64,000 bases of DNA from NCBI GenBank assembly GCA_951802195.1, contig OX637620.1:434001-498000 (forward strand). The letters are read 5' to 3'. Position 1 is the first letter of the stretch; the number at the start of each line of letters is the position of its first letter. The notes beneath the pieces are model-generated. The model saw only the letters and a list, made by a program, of their open reading frames with translations, ran no database searches and was not told the DNA's origin. Both the position numbers and the translations under genes were made by a program. The DNA comes from Tausonia pullulans (taxonomy: Eukaryota > Basidiomycota > Tremellomycetes > Cystofilobasidiales > Mrakiaceae). Of the stretch, positions 14,801-26,417 are shown piece by piece.

Positions 14801-16452
14801 CCGGATCACGGCCGACCTTTCGCCTCAACAGGTCCACACGTTCTACGAAGCTGTCGGCTATATGATTGCCGCTCAGCCCAACAAGCCGACGCAGGAGAGG
14901 CTCATCGCCAAGCTCATGGAGATGCCCAACACCGCTGTGCGTACCCCTGCTTTCTCACGTCTTCAACAGGAAAGTTCTGACTTACTAACCGTGCCACTCT
15001 TCGCATTCGCAGTGGGACTCGCTCATGGCCCAAGCCGCCAGCAACGTCGATGTCCTTTCTAACGCGGACAATGTCAAGATTATGTCGAATGTCCTCAAGA
15101 CGAACGTCTCGGCATGCACCTCGATTGGTACTTTCTTCGCACCCCAGCTCGCTCGGATATGGAGCGACATGCTTGGCCTCTACAAGGCCGTCAGCGGGAT
15201 CATCAGCGGAACCATCGCTGAACAGGGTGCGTGCCTCCTCTCCCACTTTGTCTCTCCGAGCATGGCGACTAACTTATCTCTTATCCTAGGTCTCATCGCC
15301 ACGAAAACTCCGAAGGTGCGCGGCCTTCGAACGATCAAGAAGGAGATCCTCAAGCTCGTCGAGACCTACATCAAGAAGGCCGAGGACCTAGAGCAGGTCA
15401 CCACGGGCCTCATTCCAGGCTTCCTCGATGCCGTTCTCGGCGATTATAACCAGAATGTCCCGCCGGCCCGCGACGCCGAGGTTCTCAACGTTATGTCGAC
15501 GATCGTCACTCGTCTTGGCCCGCTTCTCACCGATCAAGTCCCGGCCATCCTCGACGCCACGTTTGAGTGCACGCTCAGCATGATCAACCAGGACTTTGCC
15601 GAGTTCCCAGAGCATCGCGCGGGCTTTTTCAAGTTTCTCCGCGCCGTCGACCAATTCTGCTTCCCTGGTAAGTCTTTGCCGAACCCCCTCTTCATACCAC
15701 GAACAGCTGAGCTGAACTTGAGAGAATGCTTCAGCCCTCGTTACGCTCGCTGCCCCGCAGTTCAAGCTGGTCGTCGACAGCGCTATTTGGGCCATCAAGC
15801 ACAGCATGCGCGACATTGCCGAGATCGGTCTTAACTTCGCTCTCGAGCTCGTCGACAACTTTGCCAAGACGGAAGAAGCCGGCGTCGCCGACGCCTTCTT
15901 CCGGCAGTACACCGTTCGGCTCGTCACCGACATCCTCTCGGTCCTCGTCGACCCGGACCAGAAGAGCGGGTTCAAGACTCAGGCGGCTTTCCTACAGCGG
16001 CTTATCCACTTCACGATGAACGGTGTCGCGAAGTCTCAGATCTACGACCCGTCGCAGGTGCCGAATCCACAGATTAGCAATGCCGAGTACCTCCGGGACT
16101 TCATCTTCGATCTCCTCACCAATGCATTCCCGCATCTTCAGCCGGCCCAGATCAAGCAGAGCGTCGACTTTATGTTCGCCGCTCATGAGGATCTCAACAA
16201 GTTCAAGCTTGTTCTCCGCGACTTCCTCAGTACGTCAACGTTGCCGTTTCCTCTTGTCCTTTCTTAGCTTGCTGACTTGTTCGTTTTTTTCCTGCAACAG
16301 TCACGATGAAGGAGTACTCTGGAGAGGACGCCGATTCGTTCCTCGTCGACAAGGAGGCCGAGCTAGCCCAGAAGCTTAAGACCGAGCGTGAGGCGGCGAT
16401 GCGGGTACCGGGAATGCTCAAGCCGTCCCAGCTCGACGAAGAGGAGCTTTGA
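11821..16452 (+). CDS. XPO1: Exportin-1 (CRM1), nuclear export receptor
   Basis: Exportin-1 binds leucine-rich nuclear export signals together with Ran-GTP and carries cargo out through nuclear pores. The first coding exon is only ATGGAC, then gtgagt. The next gives [20 protein letters not shown]. Nearly every segment matches CRM1: [116 protein letters not shown] and [19 protein letters not shown]. The C-terminal HEAT repeats run to the acidic end QLDEEEL. There are more than a dozen short introns and about 1,080 residues, the usual size. The cysteine in DLLGLC (TGC at 14447-14449) is at the position covalently attacked by leptomycin B in human and fission-yeast CRM1, where budding yeast has threonine. 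Confidence 0.97.
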
Positions 16453-17519
16453 GTAACCTCTCCCAGTCCTCATCACTCCTTGCCGCTCTTCCGTCTGGTC
16501 TGCCCCTCCGCTTGTTGCTCCTATCTTCCTTCTGTTTTTTTTTGTGCTATCTCTCTCCTTCCTTACCGCGCTGCTTCCTTTCCACTCTCGCTCTCTTCCT
16601 TCCTCTCCGATACCTCGTCATCACTTCGCATCACCCTTTCCTCTTCCTCCCTGCCCCTCCCCTCCTCTTCTCGTAATTCTAACGATGTGATGAGAGCCAC
16701 CTTGTATCTGTCTGCCGCTCCGCGGGGGTGTCTCTCGGTCGACAAATAGAACAACGAAGCTCTTTCGCCTTGCAGGACCAAGTCGCTTCAATCGCTGAAA
16801 GATGAGACATATGCATATTGATACCTCAGCACTGGAGATTGGACCTGGAAGAAGATGAAGCGAGAGGCGGCCCGACTAGCCGACTAAAAACATGAAATAA
16901 GAAAAAGGTGTGAAAGTGAAGGAGGTGAGGAGGAAGAAAAGCGAAGTGACTGGCGGCGAAGCGACAGACGATAGAATGTATGAAGCGAGGAGCAAAAAGA
17001 TGGCTAAGTACAGGGTTGTTTGCCTCGAGTCGATGGGGATGTTGGGGGTCAGAATAGAAACACAAAGCACGAAACGAGTGTGGAAAAGGAGACTGGAGGG
17101 CAGATGGGGAAGGGGGGCAAAAAGAGGCGATTTGAAGGATGGAACGTAAGACATGAAAGAAACTAAGAGTGCCGGTGTCGAGCATAAAGAAAAAGTGCCA
17201 GCCCTCAACTCACAAGGTGGAATTATAGTGATTCATCCGTCAGAGAACCCTAGTCTTCCGCCGTGTGGCCGAGAAGCAGCATCATCGATTCAAGCTGTAG
17301 GCAGAGAAGGACAGAGGGAGAGTCAGAGGGAGAGTTGAACAAGGAGAAGACTTAACGAGAGATAGGCACTCATGCCCGTTTTTTCGCTCATACTTCAGTT
17401 CACTGAAATACACTGAGTAGAGAACGCTTCGGAGACGTGCCATCTGGTTTGATGCGGTGCTTTCAGAGGAGCGACTGTCCAGTATCGAGTCCTGTGAGCT
17501 CGCCGAGTAGATGACGTTC
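16453..17519. other. XPO1 3' region, no gene seen
   Basis: The first part is T/C-rich and likely the XPO1 3' UTR. The rest is A/G-rich on the plus strand without a convincing exon. A short convergent gene may end at 17520. Confidence 0.45.
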
Positions 17520-18942
17520 TCAGACGTCATGCGGAAGTGTACTGTTTGCTGTGTTCTTCGAAGGAGGCACCACGGCATCCGAGCCGTCCGGTCTCCTCGG
17601 CAAGTAAGGGTACATGGGTTGGACCAAGAGCTGGGCCGTGAGCTGGGGGTGGATCTCGCCATACTCCGACGAGCCGCCCTTCTGCGGGGCGACATCCCGG
17701 ACCGCGATGGAGATGGACGACGAGTCATACGAGTGATCGCTGGCATCGCCAAAACGTTGCTAGGAGAGAATCAACGCCGGTGGCACAGAAAGCTCGACAT
17801 GGCCGGGGGAGACAAATTCAATGGTGGGCGTGTTGAGCGCTGTGACGAAAACGGTCGAGTGAGCGAGCTGTGTCCGTGGACGAGTCGGGCCGGATCTCGC
17901 GCTGCTGTGCCAGGCGGCGGCAAGGGAAGAAGGAGAGCTCGTCACCAAGGACGGAGAAGGTCAATCACCGAGAGGAAGTATGAAGGCTCAGAAACGAGGC
18001 ATAGCTCAAGACAATCGGCCGTCAAGGACTTGCCGGGGTCGAAGGGAAGATGGGTGGCGACCGGTCGTAAGCCAGCGGCGTGTCCGACGAGGTGACTAGA
18101 TCTTCATCCTTGACAAAGGCCTCTTCTGGTGACGGAGTCAGTGCACGTCCATCTGGAGCTGCCACTTGAGGAGTTGGGGGCGAAGACACGTCGGTGTGGC
18201 AAGAAGCAATCGCTGCTGCGAGCTCAGCACGCAGTCGCAGGATCTCTTTCTTGGAGTCATCCAGCGCTTCCACTGGAGCGCAAGGCCCCTATGTTGCACG
18301 TGAGAAGAATATAGAAGAATTCAATCGGTGAGGAACCGTGTGATTGAAGAATAAAATTGTTGGCGTACCTTATGAGAGCCTCCTTTTCGGGTCTTCAGCT
18401 GAATCGTGCCGTCCCGTCTGTCTCGCGCACATGAGCGACTTTGAGCTTGCTGAGGGCAGGCTCAGTCCCCCCAAGATCGACGCTTCCGTCAAGTCTGAGT
18501 GCTGATGGATCTTATCGGTCATAACGAAGGGCTGAAAGGACAGTTTTGACGATACTTACCTCCTCAGCGCCGCCATCGACTACGATTGACAGCCCTGTCA
18601 GGGCGCTTGCCACCCTTCCACACTCACTCTCGCTAAGTGGGCCTGCCTGGTTGTTGAGGTAAGGGAGGATCTTACCCCTGCGGGCGATCACCGCGCCATG
18701 CTCGCGCGGAACTGCTCCTGTCTCGCGCGAAGTCGATGAAGTTCACCAGGCAGGATCCCCACGAACTGGTCGGCTGAAGAAATCCGAAGGTTGGTGGGAG
18801 AGTGGCCTAGATCTCGAGGCTCATGACGGACTGGAGAGCAGGCGTCGAGAGGTAGGAGCGAGCCTCCAGGAGGGTGAGCGCGGAGCAGAACGACGACTCT
18901 TGGATGCGGAAGGCGACCGAAACACACACGATATTCAGTCAT
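17520..18942 (-). CDS. Unrecognised protein, exon structure unresolved
   Basis: Several minus-strand segments look protein-coding, but I cannot join them with certainty. The probable last exon (about 17520-17760) follows an acceptor ctcctag and reads QRFGDASDHSYDSSSISIAV to a stop after TLPHDV. A middle exon (about 18025-18290) has a short helical, coiled-coil-like piece DDSKKEILRLRAELAAAIAS, then a Pro/Ser/Asp-rich stretch. An upstream segment (18550-18690) reads GKILPYLNNQAGPLSESECG, ending in GLSIVVDGGAEE before a gtaagt donor. The farthest candidate start is MTEYRVCFGRLPHPR at 18942, but it does not run in frame into the next segment without a further splice. No family was recognised, and the gene may be shorter or partly degenerate. 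Confidence 0.35.
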
Positions 18943-19765
18943 AGAGCGTCCGTGTTGGTTGCTGTTACTCAAAGTCTTCAAGATGGCCGCCAATCTCCCC
19001 CGCCGATGCTTCGCTCTTCTAACCTCGAACCAGCCGAATCGCTCACAAGCCACCTCCCTCTTGATCCCCCCCCCTGAATTAAGGCTGTTGTTGCTTCTGA
19101 TCTGAAGTCAAGACGCCGTGAATGAATAGGTCGGATGATGGACATGGTTCGGGAGTAGGGTCGACCTTCTTCCTGTTGATGCGCGCACAAAATTGACGAG
19201 ACGGAGTTGTTTATTGGTGCTACAAGCCGACGGGTCAGTCAACCAAGATAGGAAATTGACATCGACATCCACCAACTACTGGATGTTGTCGTTGGCCTTA
19301 CTCTGGCTAACAAAGGCTGTCAAGCCGCGATGCAGGCTGATTCGTGAGCCCACGAGAGTCCAGCTAACGATCGCGCGCGTCCGCTTGGAGGATTTCAAGG
19401 GCACCGGAGATTAGATGATGCTAGACCAGAGTCGAGAGTGAAGCAGAGAGGTCTTGGAGAGAAGTGAGTGAAAGGAAATTGAAAAGGGGGGGGGGGAAGG
19501 ATAAGGCTGCCCTTTCATTCAAAAGCTAGCTATTATTGTACAAGACGAGGTGTGAGAGTGTTTGGACGCCAGGCTAGCCGTCGTCTCCATCCGTCCATGC
19601 GTTCATCTGTCCCGTCCATACGCGCCCGGGGCGAGCCTATCCGCCTGACATCTTGCCCTAATCAGTTCCATCTCTTGCCATGACTCCTCCCGTTCGCATC
19701 AAGTCCCACGCCCTTCGGCACTCCCCCCCTCCCGGCCGACCTCCCTGCCGTTGGATCCGCGCGTT
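18943..19765. other. No supported gene
   Basis: About 820 bp between the unresolved minus-strand gene and the PIS1 stop. Includes a short G run near 19485-19495. The right part is probably the PIS1 3' UTR. Confidence 0.45.
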
Positions 19766-21288
19766 CTAGATAGACTTGAGGATCTTCTCCTGCCTCGCCG
19801 CCTTGCGCTCCGCCAAGTCAAGGCCGACAAGAATTTTGGAGGCCTTCCAGAACTGGACCACGTTGATGACCTGCTTGCCGAAGCAGATCGGGAAGCAGAT
19901 GACCGCAGCGAGCATCGGCACGCTCAGGTTGGCGACGAAGTTGTCGGCGTACACGAGGAGTTTGGTGATCTCAGGCCCGAGCAGGTTGGCGGCGTTGAAC
20001 GGAAGGAGCGAGGTAAGCAGATGAGCCGGGAAGCCCACCGGCTTGTTATACCATTTGAGAAGGTACAGCGTGACGAAGAACGTCTCGTTGCAGAAGCAGA
20101 AAATGAAGAGGGTGATCTGGCGGAGGAAGACCAGTGTTAGTCCAAGGAAGCAAAGCAGAAGGCGACAACTCGCAACCCACCCTGTTGTGATAGTACGAGT
20201 ACAGGATCCACGAGTCCTCCTTGGTGACGTCCTTGTGGGACGCGGAGCCGGTCGCGAGCGAACTGAGGCTCTAAGCGTCAGTCATCGATTTCTTTCTCTT
20301 CCCCCATCCCGAGACCACTCGACGCACCTGTACATGTGCATGTAGTGGCTCGCAAAGTCGAGCGTGATAAGGAACTGGAAGAGAAGCGCCCAGCGGGGGA
20401 ACGCCATGGCGAGGAAGCAGAGGAGGCAAGCCGTTGCGCATCTGCGTCGAGGACAAGGACACAGTGTCAGTACGGACTAACCTACGCGAGACTTGGAGGA
20501 AGTGCAGGGGACACACCGGTCGGTGACCATCTGGTGCGGGACATAAGGAGACGAGCGATGTGTCAGCGTTCGCGCGACGCGACTTCGAGACAGGGGCGAG
20601 CGAAGAGCGAGTACCACGTACGTCAAGGACGCCTCCAAACTTGGACGTTTGGTTGAGTCGCCGGGCAGCCTGTCCGTCCGCGACGTCGAGGATGGATGAG
20701 ACAAAGTAGACAGCCGTGCACAACTTCGGGTGGTAGGGCATGACGACGAGCGAAAAGCCGGCCAGGATGACGCGTGCATAACCTGGAGGAAAGGCAAGAG
20801 GTGGGAGGGAAAGGAACCGGGAGGTAAATGGATGCGAGCAAGAAGAGGAGACAGGGCGAGATCGCCAGCGATGGTCGCCTCCCATCCCGGCGGCCGAGAA
20901 GGCAGGAAGACGGGTCTCGCCCTCATGCGAGAGAGGAGCCGGTCGGGATCAAGACCAACGTGAGTGCGCGAACGGACACGCACCGATGAGATTGGGCACA
21001 AAGAGGAAAACGTTCTCCTCAGACCGCGTCCTAGATAGCCCGAGTTCCCACAGTCAGCAATGATCCTACATGAGACAGCATGGAAAGTCATCGACGAGGC
21101 GATGAGGGGTATGGGACGACGTACGCCAAGTCAAGAGCCTCTTTGCGGTCAACCACGGAGGGCGAACGGTCGCGATCCCTCGAAGGCGAGGGGGCCGCGA
21201 GAGCGGCTGCCGAGGGGCTGGGGGCTCCCAGAGACAGACCCGAGGGCGAGGTGGGCGAGGATGTTTGAGACTTGGTCTTTGGCGACAT
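19766..21288 (-). CDS. PIS1: Phosphatidylinositol synthase (CDP-diacylglycerol-inositol 3-phosphatidyltransferase)
   Basis: Pis1 is an integral ER membrane enzyme that joins CDP-diacylglycerol and myo-inositol to make phosphatidylinositol. The N-terminus (MSPKTKSQTSSPTSPSG) is a Ser/Pro-rich cytosolic tail of about 50 residues, longer than in budding yeast. ENVFLFVPNLIGYARVILAG starts the first membrane segment. The CDP-alcohol phosphotransferase signature is complete: DVADGQAARRLNQTSKFGG followed by VLDMVTDR gives D-G-x2-A-R-x8-G-x3-D-x3-D. Later exons add ACLLCFLAMAFPRWALLFQF, a SHYMHMYSSLATG stretch typical of Pis1, YSYYHNRITLFIFCFCNE, and a final exon ending RKAARQEKILKSI. About six short introns. 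Length is roughly 290 residues. Confidence 0.93.
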
Positions 21289-22318
21289 AGTGAGCAAAGC
21301 AAGGATAGAGAGGCTGGAAGTTGGGGACAAGCTCGCGCCGGGCGCCGCGTTTCGACGGATGGAGAGCGGCCGGCGCCCTGAAGGGCGGGAGGGGATGGTG
21401 GGGACGAGCGAGCGGCTGCGAACGCTGCGCAGGCCTCTGTCCTCGCCAACGTCGGGTATACACATCATCGCAGCATGTGAGATGCTGAGAAGAGAACTGG
21501 CGTAAGCAAGGCAACAAGGGAGATGGGCGAGGACGCTTCGTACGGCATGCTGCAGTCGACCATCACTGAAGCACCGGCCGCGGCGGCTGTGTCATCATTG
21601 TTGCGAGTGCTGACGAGCCACCGCTGAATGCAACTGTCGATAAAAAGGAGAAATGAAGAGGAGGTGGTGACGAGCTCCCTTAGTTGCTTCTTGTAAACTT
21701 GCCTTGGGGCAAACATCGCATGCTGCGCGCGCCTTCTCGTGACACGCGAACAGCATTCCGTTGCATCGGCCAACAAGTATCGCATGTCCGTGGCTGTTCT
21801 TACAACGGTGCCGCTTTCGTGCCCTGTACAAACTTGAAGGATCTCTCTTCCGAGGGCGAAACTGCAAGTGGACTAGCTTGAGCTCCGTCCGGCACAACTT
21901 CTAACGCAAGAGATGCCAGTATGGCTCAAGTCACATACTGGCACGCTGAAGCCTGTCGAACCAGCCTTCGGCCGAGCCTTCCAGAAAGACGCAACGGACA
22001 GCTCACCAGCCCCGAGCGATCCTTGATTCCGAATGTCCTTCGCCGATGCTTGGTCAGGGATGAGACGAGCTGGAGCGCCTCCAGCGCGGGCCAGACCGCC
22101 ACGCATGCCTTGAAGCTTTCGCGGCGTCAAACAGCCTGTCACGCCATCGACGGGCAAGGGCGCGGGCGGGCAGGTGAGATCGTCCCTCGTCGTCCTTCCT
22201 TTCTTGTCTCCCTCGAACCAGCAGCAGCAGCCCGAATCTGCAAGAGAGCTTCCGTCTCTCATCTTCCCTTCAACACCACCAGCAAGGCCCTCTGCTCCCT
22301 CGCGCGCCGTCGCCCGTC
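21289..22318. promoter_or_regulatory. PIS1 / acyltransferase divergent intergenic region
   Basis: About 1 kb between divergent start codons. Should contain both promoters. C/T-rich tracts with CAG runs lie within 150 bp of the plus-strand start. I did not find an inositol-response element match I would defend, nor an additional exon. Confidence 0.4.
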
Positions 22319-24405
22319 ATGAAGGCCGCCGCCCGTATTTCGTTCCCTGCTTCGGCTTTCGCCTCGACCTCCACTTTCCGCTCGCCTCTTTCCCCCGCTG
22401 TCGCTGCCCGGCGCGCTTTTGCCAACGCTGCAATCGCCCCCTCGCTGGCATCGTCGTCTTCTTCCCCCCCGACGTCGTCTTCTTCATTCAATGCCTCCTT
22501 CCCATGCGTCGACGCTCACGAGCTCCGAACGGAGCGCCTCGAGCGAGCCGCGCGCGAGAGTGGCCGTCGGATCGCCCGTGCTCGCGAGCCGCTGAGGACC
22601 AACTTCCCGGAGCGCGAGGAATGTGAGGATCCCAAAGGCGAGGAGCCGAGCTATACTGTGAGTGAGCTCTCTGTCTGATGCGATGGAGAGAGGCGAGAGC
22701 CAGAGAGGGGGGTGAATGAAGCGATTCTTGCTTGCTGACGAAATGAAACCCGCTCGTTTGGATGACGCCTTCTTCCGCGTGCCTGCTGCCTCCTCTCTAT
22801 TTTCCCCATCACGTCCGCTTCCTCCCCCTATAGGCCCCCTCGCCATCGACGTATCAGACATACACCCACAAGGCGCCCCTCCCGCTCACGTACTCGGCCC
22901 CACTTCCCGAATTCCAGCTCGCATACGAGACCTGGGGCACGCTCAATGCCGACAAGTCGAACGTCATCCTCCTCCACACCGGTCTCTCGGCCTCGTCGCA
23001 CGCCGCCTCGACTGAGGCGAACCCTGCGCCTGGCTGGTGGGAAAAGTTTATCGGCCCCGGCAAGGCCTTGAACACGGACAAGTTCTTTGTGATCTGCGTT
23101 AACGCCCTCGGAGGCTGCTTTGGTAGCACGGGCCCGATGAGCATCATCCCCTCGGGCCAGGAGGGCGAGGGCGAGCCATATGGAACCCGCTTCCCAGTCA
23201 TCTCAATCTTTGACATGGTGGGTTGATCTCCATACCTGGCGAAGATCGCTTGCGCTGACAGATTGTCGTGTCCCTTTAGGTCCGCTCCCAGTTCCTCCTC
23301 CTCGATTCGCTCGGCATCAACAAACTCTATGCAACTGTTGGCTCGAGCATGGGTGGGATGTCGTCTGTTGCCACGGGTCACCTTTTCCCGGATCGTGTCG
23401 GCAAGATCGTCTCCATCTCTGGAACGGCTCGGTCCGGTCTCACGGGAGTCGCCCTCCGGTTTGCCCAGCGAAGTGGTGCGTCATCAAATTGCTGCTTCGC
23501 GTCTATTCTTCCGGCTGATAATGAGCGCCTGCTCTCCATACAGTCCTCATGGCTGACCCCAACTGGAACCGTGGGTTCTACTACGACGGCCTACCCCCGC
23601 ACGCTGGCATGAAACTCGCTCGCCGTGCGTCCACGTTTATTATCTCGCCAGTACTGTCGTCGTCTCTCTTCTGACGTCTTCTCTTTTTTGCCCCTCCAGA
23701 GATTGCGACGATCACCTACCGGTCTGGTCCCGAATGGGAGCAACGTTTCGGCCGACGCATGCGCTCCCAGGAACCGGAGAAGGATGGCTCGAACCCCCTC
23801 CGGGTGCCTGCGCTCTGCCCAGACTTCCTCATCGAGACCTACCTCGACCACCAGGGCGAGCAGTGGTGTCTCAAGTACGATGCCAATTCGTTCATCTACA
23901 TCTCCAAAGCCATGGACCTCTTCGACATGTCAGCCTCCTCGATTGCGGACCTTAAGCTCCGTCGGGCCCAGCTCGACGCTGCTCACCCCGCGACGCCGCC
24001 ACTGCCCTCCTCGCCCCCGCCATCGACGAGCTCTGGGTCCTCCAAGACAGATCGCCAGCTCCTGACGACGTCGTTCGCGCCCCACCTTGACGATCTCGCC
24101 GCGGGGCTCACCAACCTGAGGGACATCCCGACGCTTGTTCTCGGTGTGCAGAGCGACATCCTCTTCCCTGTGGAACAGCAGAGGGATCTTGCCGAGGCCC
24201 TTAGGCGGACGGGAAACGAAAACGTCGGATACTACGAGCTTGGCGGTCTCTGGGGGTCGGTCGTGCTGGCTCTTTCTCTTTCGTCCACTGATTCGTAACT
24301 GACGACTTGCATCTCTCACCGACAATCTAAAGACACGACACGTTCCTCATCGACACGCAGAACGTGGGCGGCGCCCTCCGCGGCTTCCTCAACGATCAGG
24401 CCTGA
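22319..24405 (+). CDS. Mitochondrial serine/homoserine O-acyltransferase (alpha/beta hydrolase fold)
   Basis: This belongs to the MetX/homoserine O-acetyltransferase family. The predicted mitochondrial leader ([20 protein letters not shown], Arg/Ser/Ala-rich, no acids for about 55 residues) and the motif [12 protein letters not shown] point to the fungal serine O-acyltransferase branch (cysA/cys2 type), which feeds cysteine synthesis, rather than cytosolic Met2. The nucleophile elbow is [10 protein letters not shown]. The acid is in [15 protein letters not shown] and the histidine in GHDTFLID. Other family segments are [44 protein letters not shown] and [12 protein letters not shown] Ser/Pro linker ([16 protein letters not shown]) interrupts the region before the acid residue. 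About six introns. Acyl donor and acceptor are inference. Met2-like homoserine acetyltransferase is the alternative. Confidence 0.83.
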
Positions 24406-26417
24406 TCGTCCCAGCTCGCCGTTGCCCTTGTTCCTCTTGCTCTCTTCTTGCCTTCCAGTCTTCGCCATTGTCACATGGTTGGACGTCACTCCCTCTCACG
24501 TCCCCGTCCTACCCCTCTCGCCTGCTGCTTTCGTCCTCGGCCTGTTCTTAGTGCAAATGATTTTCCTCCCTATTGGTCTTCCTCCATACGTCTTTTCTCT
24601 TTCTTGTATCACGATGTTGTGCTTCTTCTTTTCTTCCACAATCCCACAATCCCAAATCAAGCAATTCAGACCAAATCGAATCGTGCAACTAATCGCTCGT
24701 TGGGTGTTGGAGGGCAGCAGCTAGCTGACAAGATAAATCAGGCCTTGCCTTGCCAGGATGAGTGCCCAGCGGCGACGGGCCGCTTCTAGGTGAAGCGGAT
24801 GAAGATTCGGTGAGGAGGAAGGTGGATGAGCATGATGTCTAGTCAATCCAGGGCTAAATGATGGACAAGGAAGAAGGTGACTGATGGTGCAGATCTTCAG
24901 GAAAGGGCAAGAACAGTGAAGACCTTGAAATGTCTATAAACCTGCCAAGGAGGATGTACATCCCCCCCGTGATGAAGGCTGGTGCAATAATTAGATGTAT
25001 ATTCTGCCGTCCAGACGTGTATCAGGTCCGAAGTCAGGCAGGAGAGGGAGCCAAGGGAAATCAAGAACTCCCCAAGCACTGAGACACTCACCTGAGCCAG
25101 AAATGCCTGTTAAATTTGGAAGTAGGAGCCATCTCTTTGTGTAGCCTACAGCATGTGGGTTTCTTTCCAAATTCGCGCGCCGCAACCGATACATTTGGCT
25201 GCGGCCCTGTGGTCAACATTTGTATCGCCTTTGTGAGGATCTGACTACTCACCCAAGCCTCACAAACAGAGGGTAAAGCAGAGGGTGAAAATGATGTCGA
25301 TTCTCTGTCTATGAGAGCATGCAAGCGCTGCGTGCTTACTAGTCGAGAGTAGATATACTTCAGCGGGGCAAGCGCACGCCAGGAGGTTCTAATCTTATAA
25401 TGATACGGGTCGTTACGGAGAGTGCATTGATGATGACATCAATTCAACATCCTTATAGACGCGTGCTCGCTAATCGCAAGTGATCGTACTGGTGTTCAAT
25501 TCGGCAGATATATATACTATGGCTTCCGATGAAAAAGTTCATGAGTTCATCTGTTGAGGGTACAAGAAGCCGAATAGGCTAAGGTGCGCGCCTGGCCGGC
25601 GGCCGCCACACGACGTTCTACGTTAACTCATTTAGGCCGAGAGAGATGGTATGAGAGGGTTAGAACGAACGAGAAAGTAGGCGAGGGAGGAGGGGGGGCT
25701 GAAGGCTCTGATTGAGAGAGAGAGAGAAAGCGACTCAGGGAAACGGAAAGACGACCGGACTGCCTCTGAAAGGGGTTCAACGACACGTCACAAGCAGAGA
25801 TGTGAAGGCGCCGGTGACGTCTGCCTGTCATTCGCGCGCGGCACCCAAGGTAATCTTCTGATGTGAAGTGTCATAAGCAAGCGGGAACTAAAAATGTGGT
25901 TTGTGTGATCGCCTAAGAGAACGGGCAGAAGGTAAGCCAAGCAAACCAAAAAGTTATTCGTGTTCAAAGCTTGTCGGGAGACAGGCAGAGGGTGGGACTA
26001 GACTTTGCTGCGGCACTCCGCCCGGATGCTCTGTTATACACGATTACGTTCAAGCGAAAGAGCAGCATCATGAGAAAAGACAAGTTGTGAGCAACCTGGA
26101 TGTTCAAGTTGATGGCGATTTTGGGCCATGACTCGCTCCATCAACGTATCCCGCCGATAGCGCTTTCAAAAGCTCCCCCATCTGCCATCGATTCAGATAC
26201 ATATATATGTAGATTAAGATCAATAGAAGGAAACATAATTCGACCCACTTCAATCCGCTTGTGTCTGCCCGACGGTCGTCAAGGAGACTAGGTATAGCAC
26301 GAACCGGGGCTCATCGGTCATTAAACGGGTGGGTGAGCTGGCACCCGCATTAACTCCCACCATCCTCTCCTTCCATCTGGGGCATATATCTCTCTTCCAG
26401 TGAAGGAACGCAGCAAC
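24406..26417. other. Two-kilobase interval without a supported gene
   Basis: This is the longest gene-poor interval outside the LINE. It is less GC-rich than its neighbours. Only short unrelated frames are present on either strand, with no recognisable domain or tRNA B-box-like sequence. A purine-rich GA stretch lies near 25660-25740. The left end should contain the acyltransferase 3' UTR and the right end the UBC6 promoter. A noncoding RNA cannot be excluded. Confidence 0.4.
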
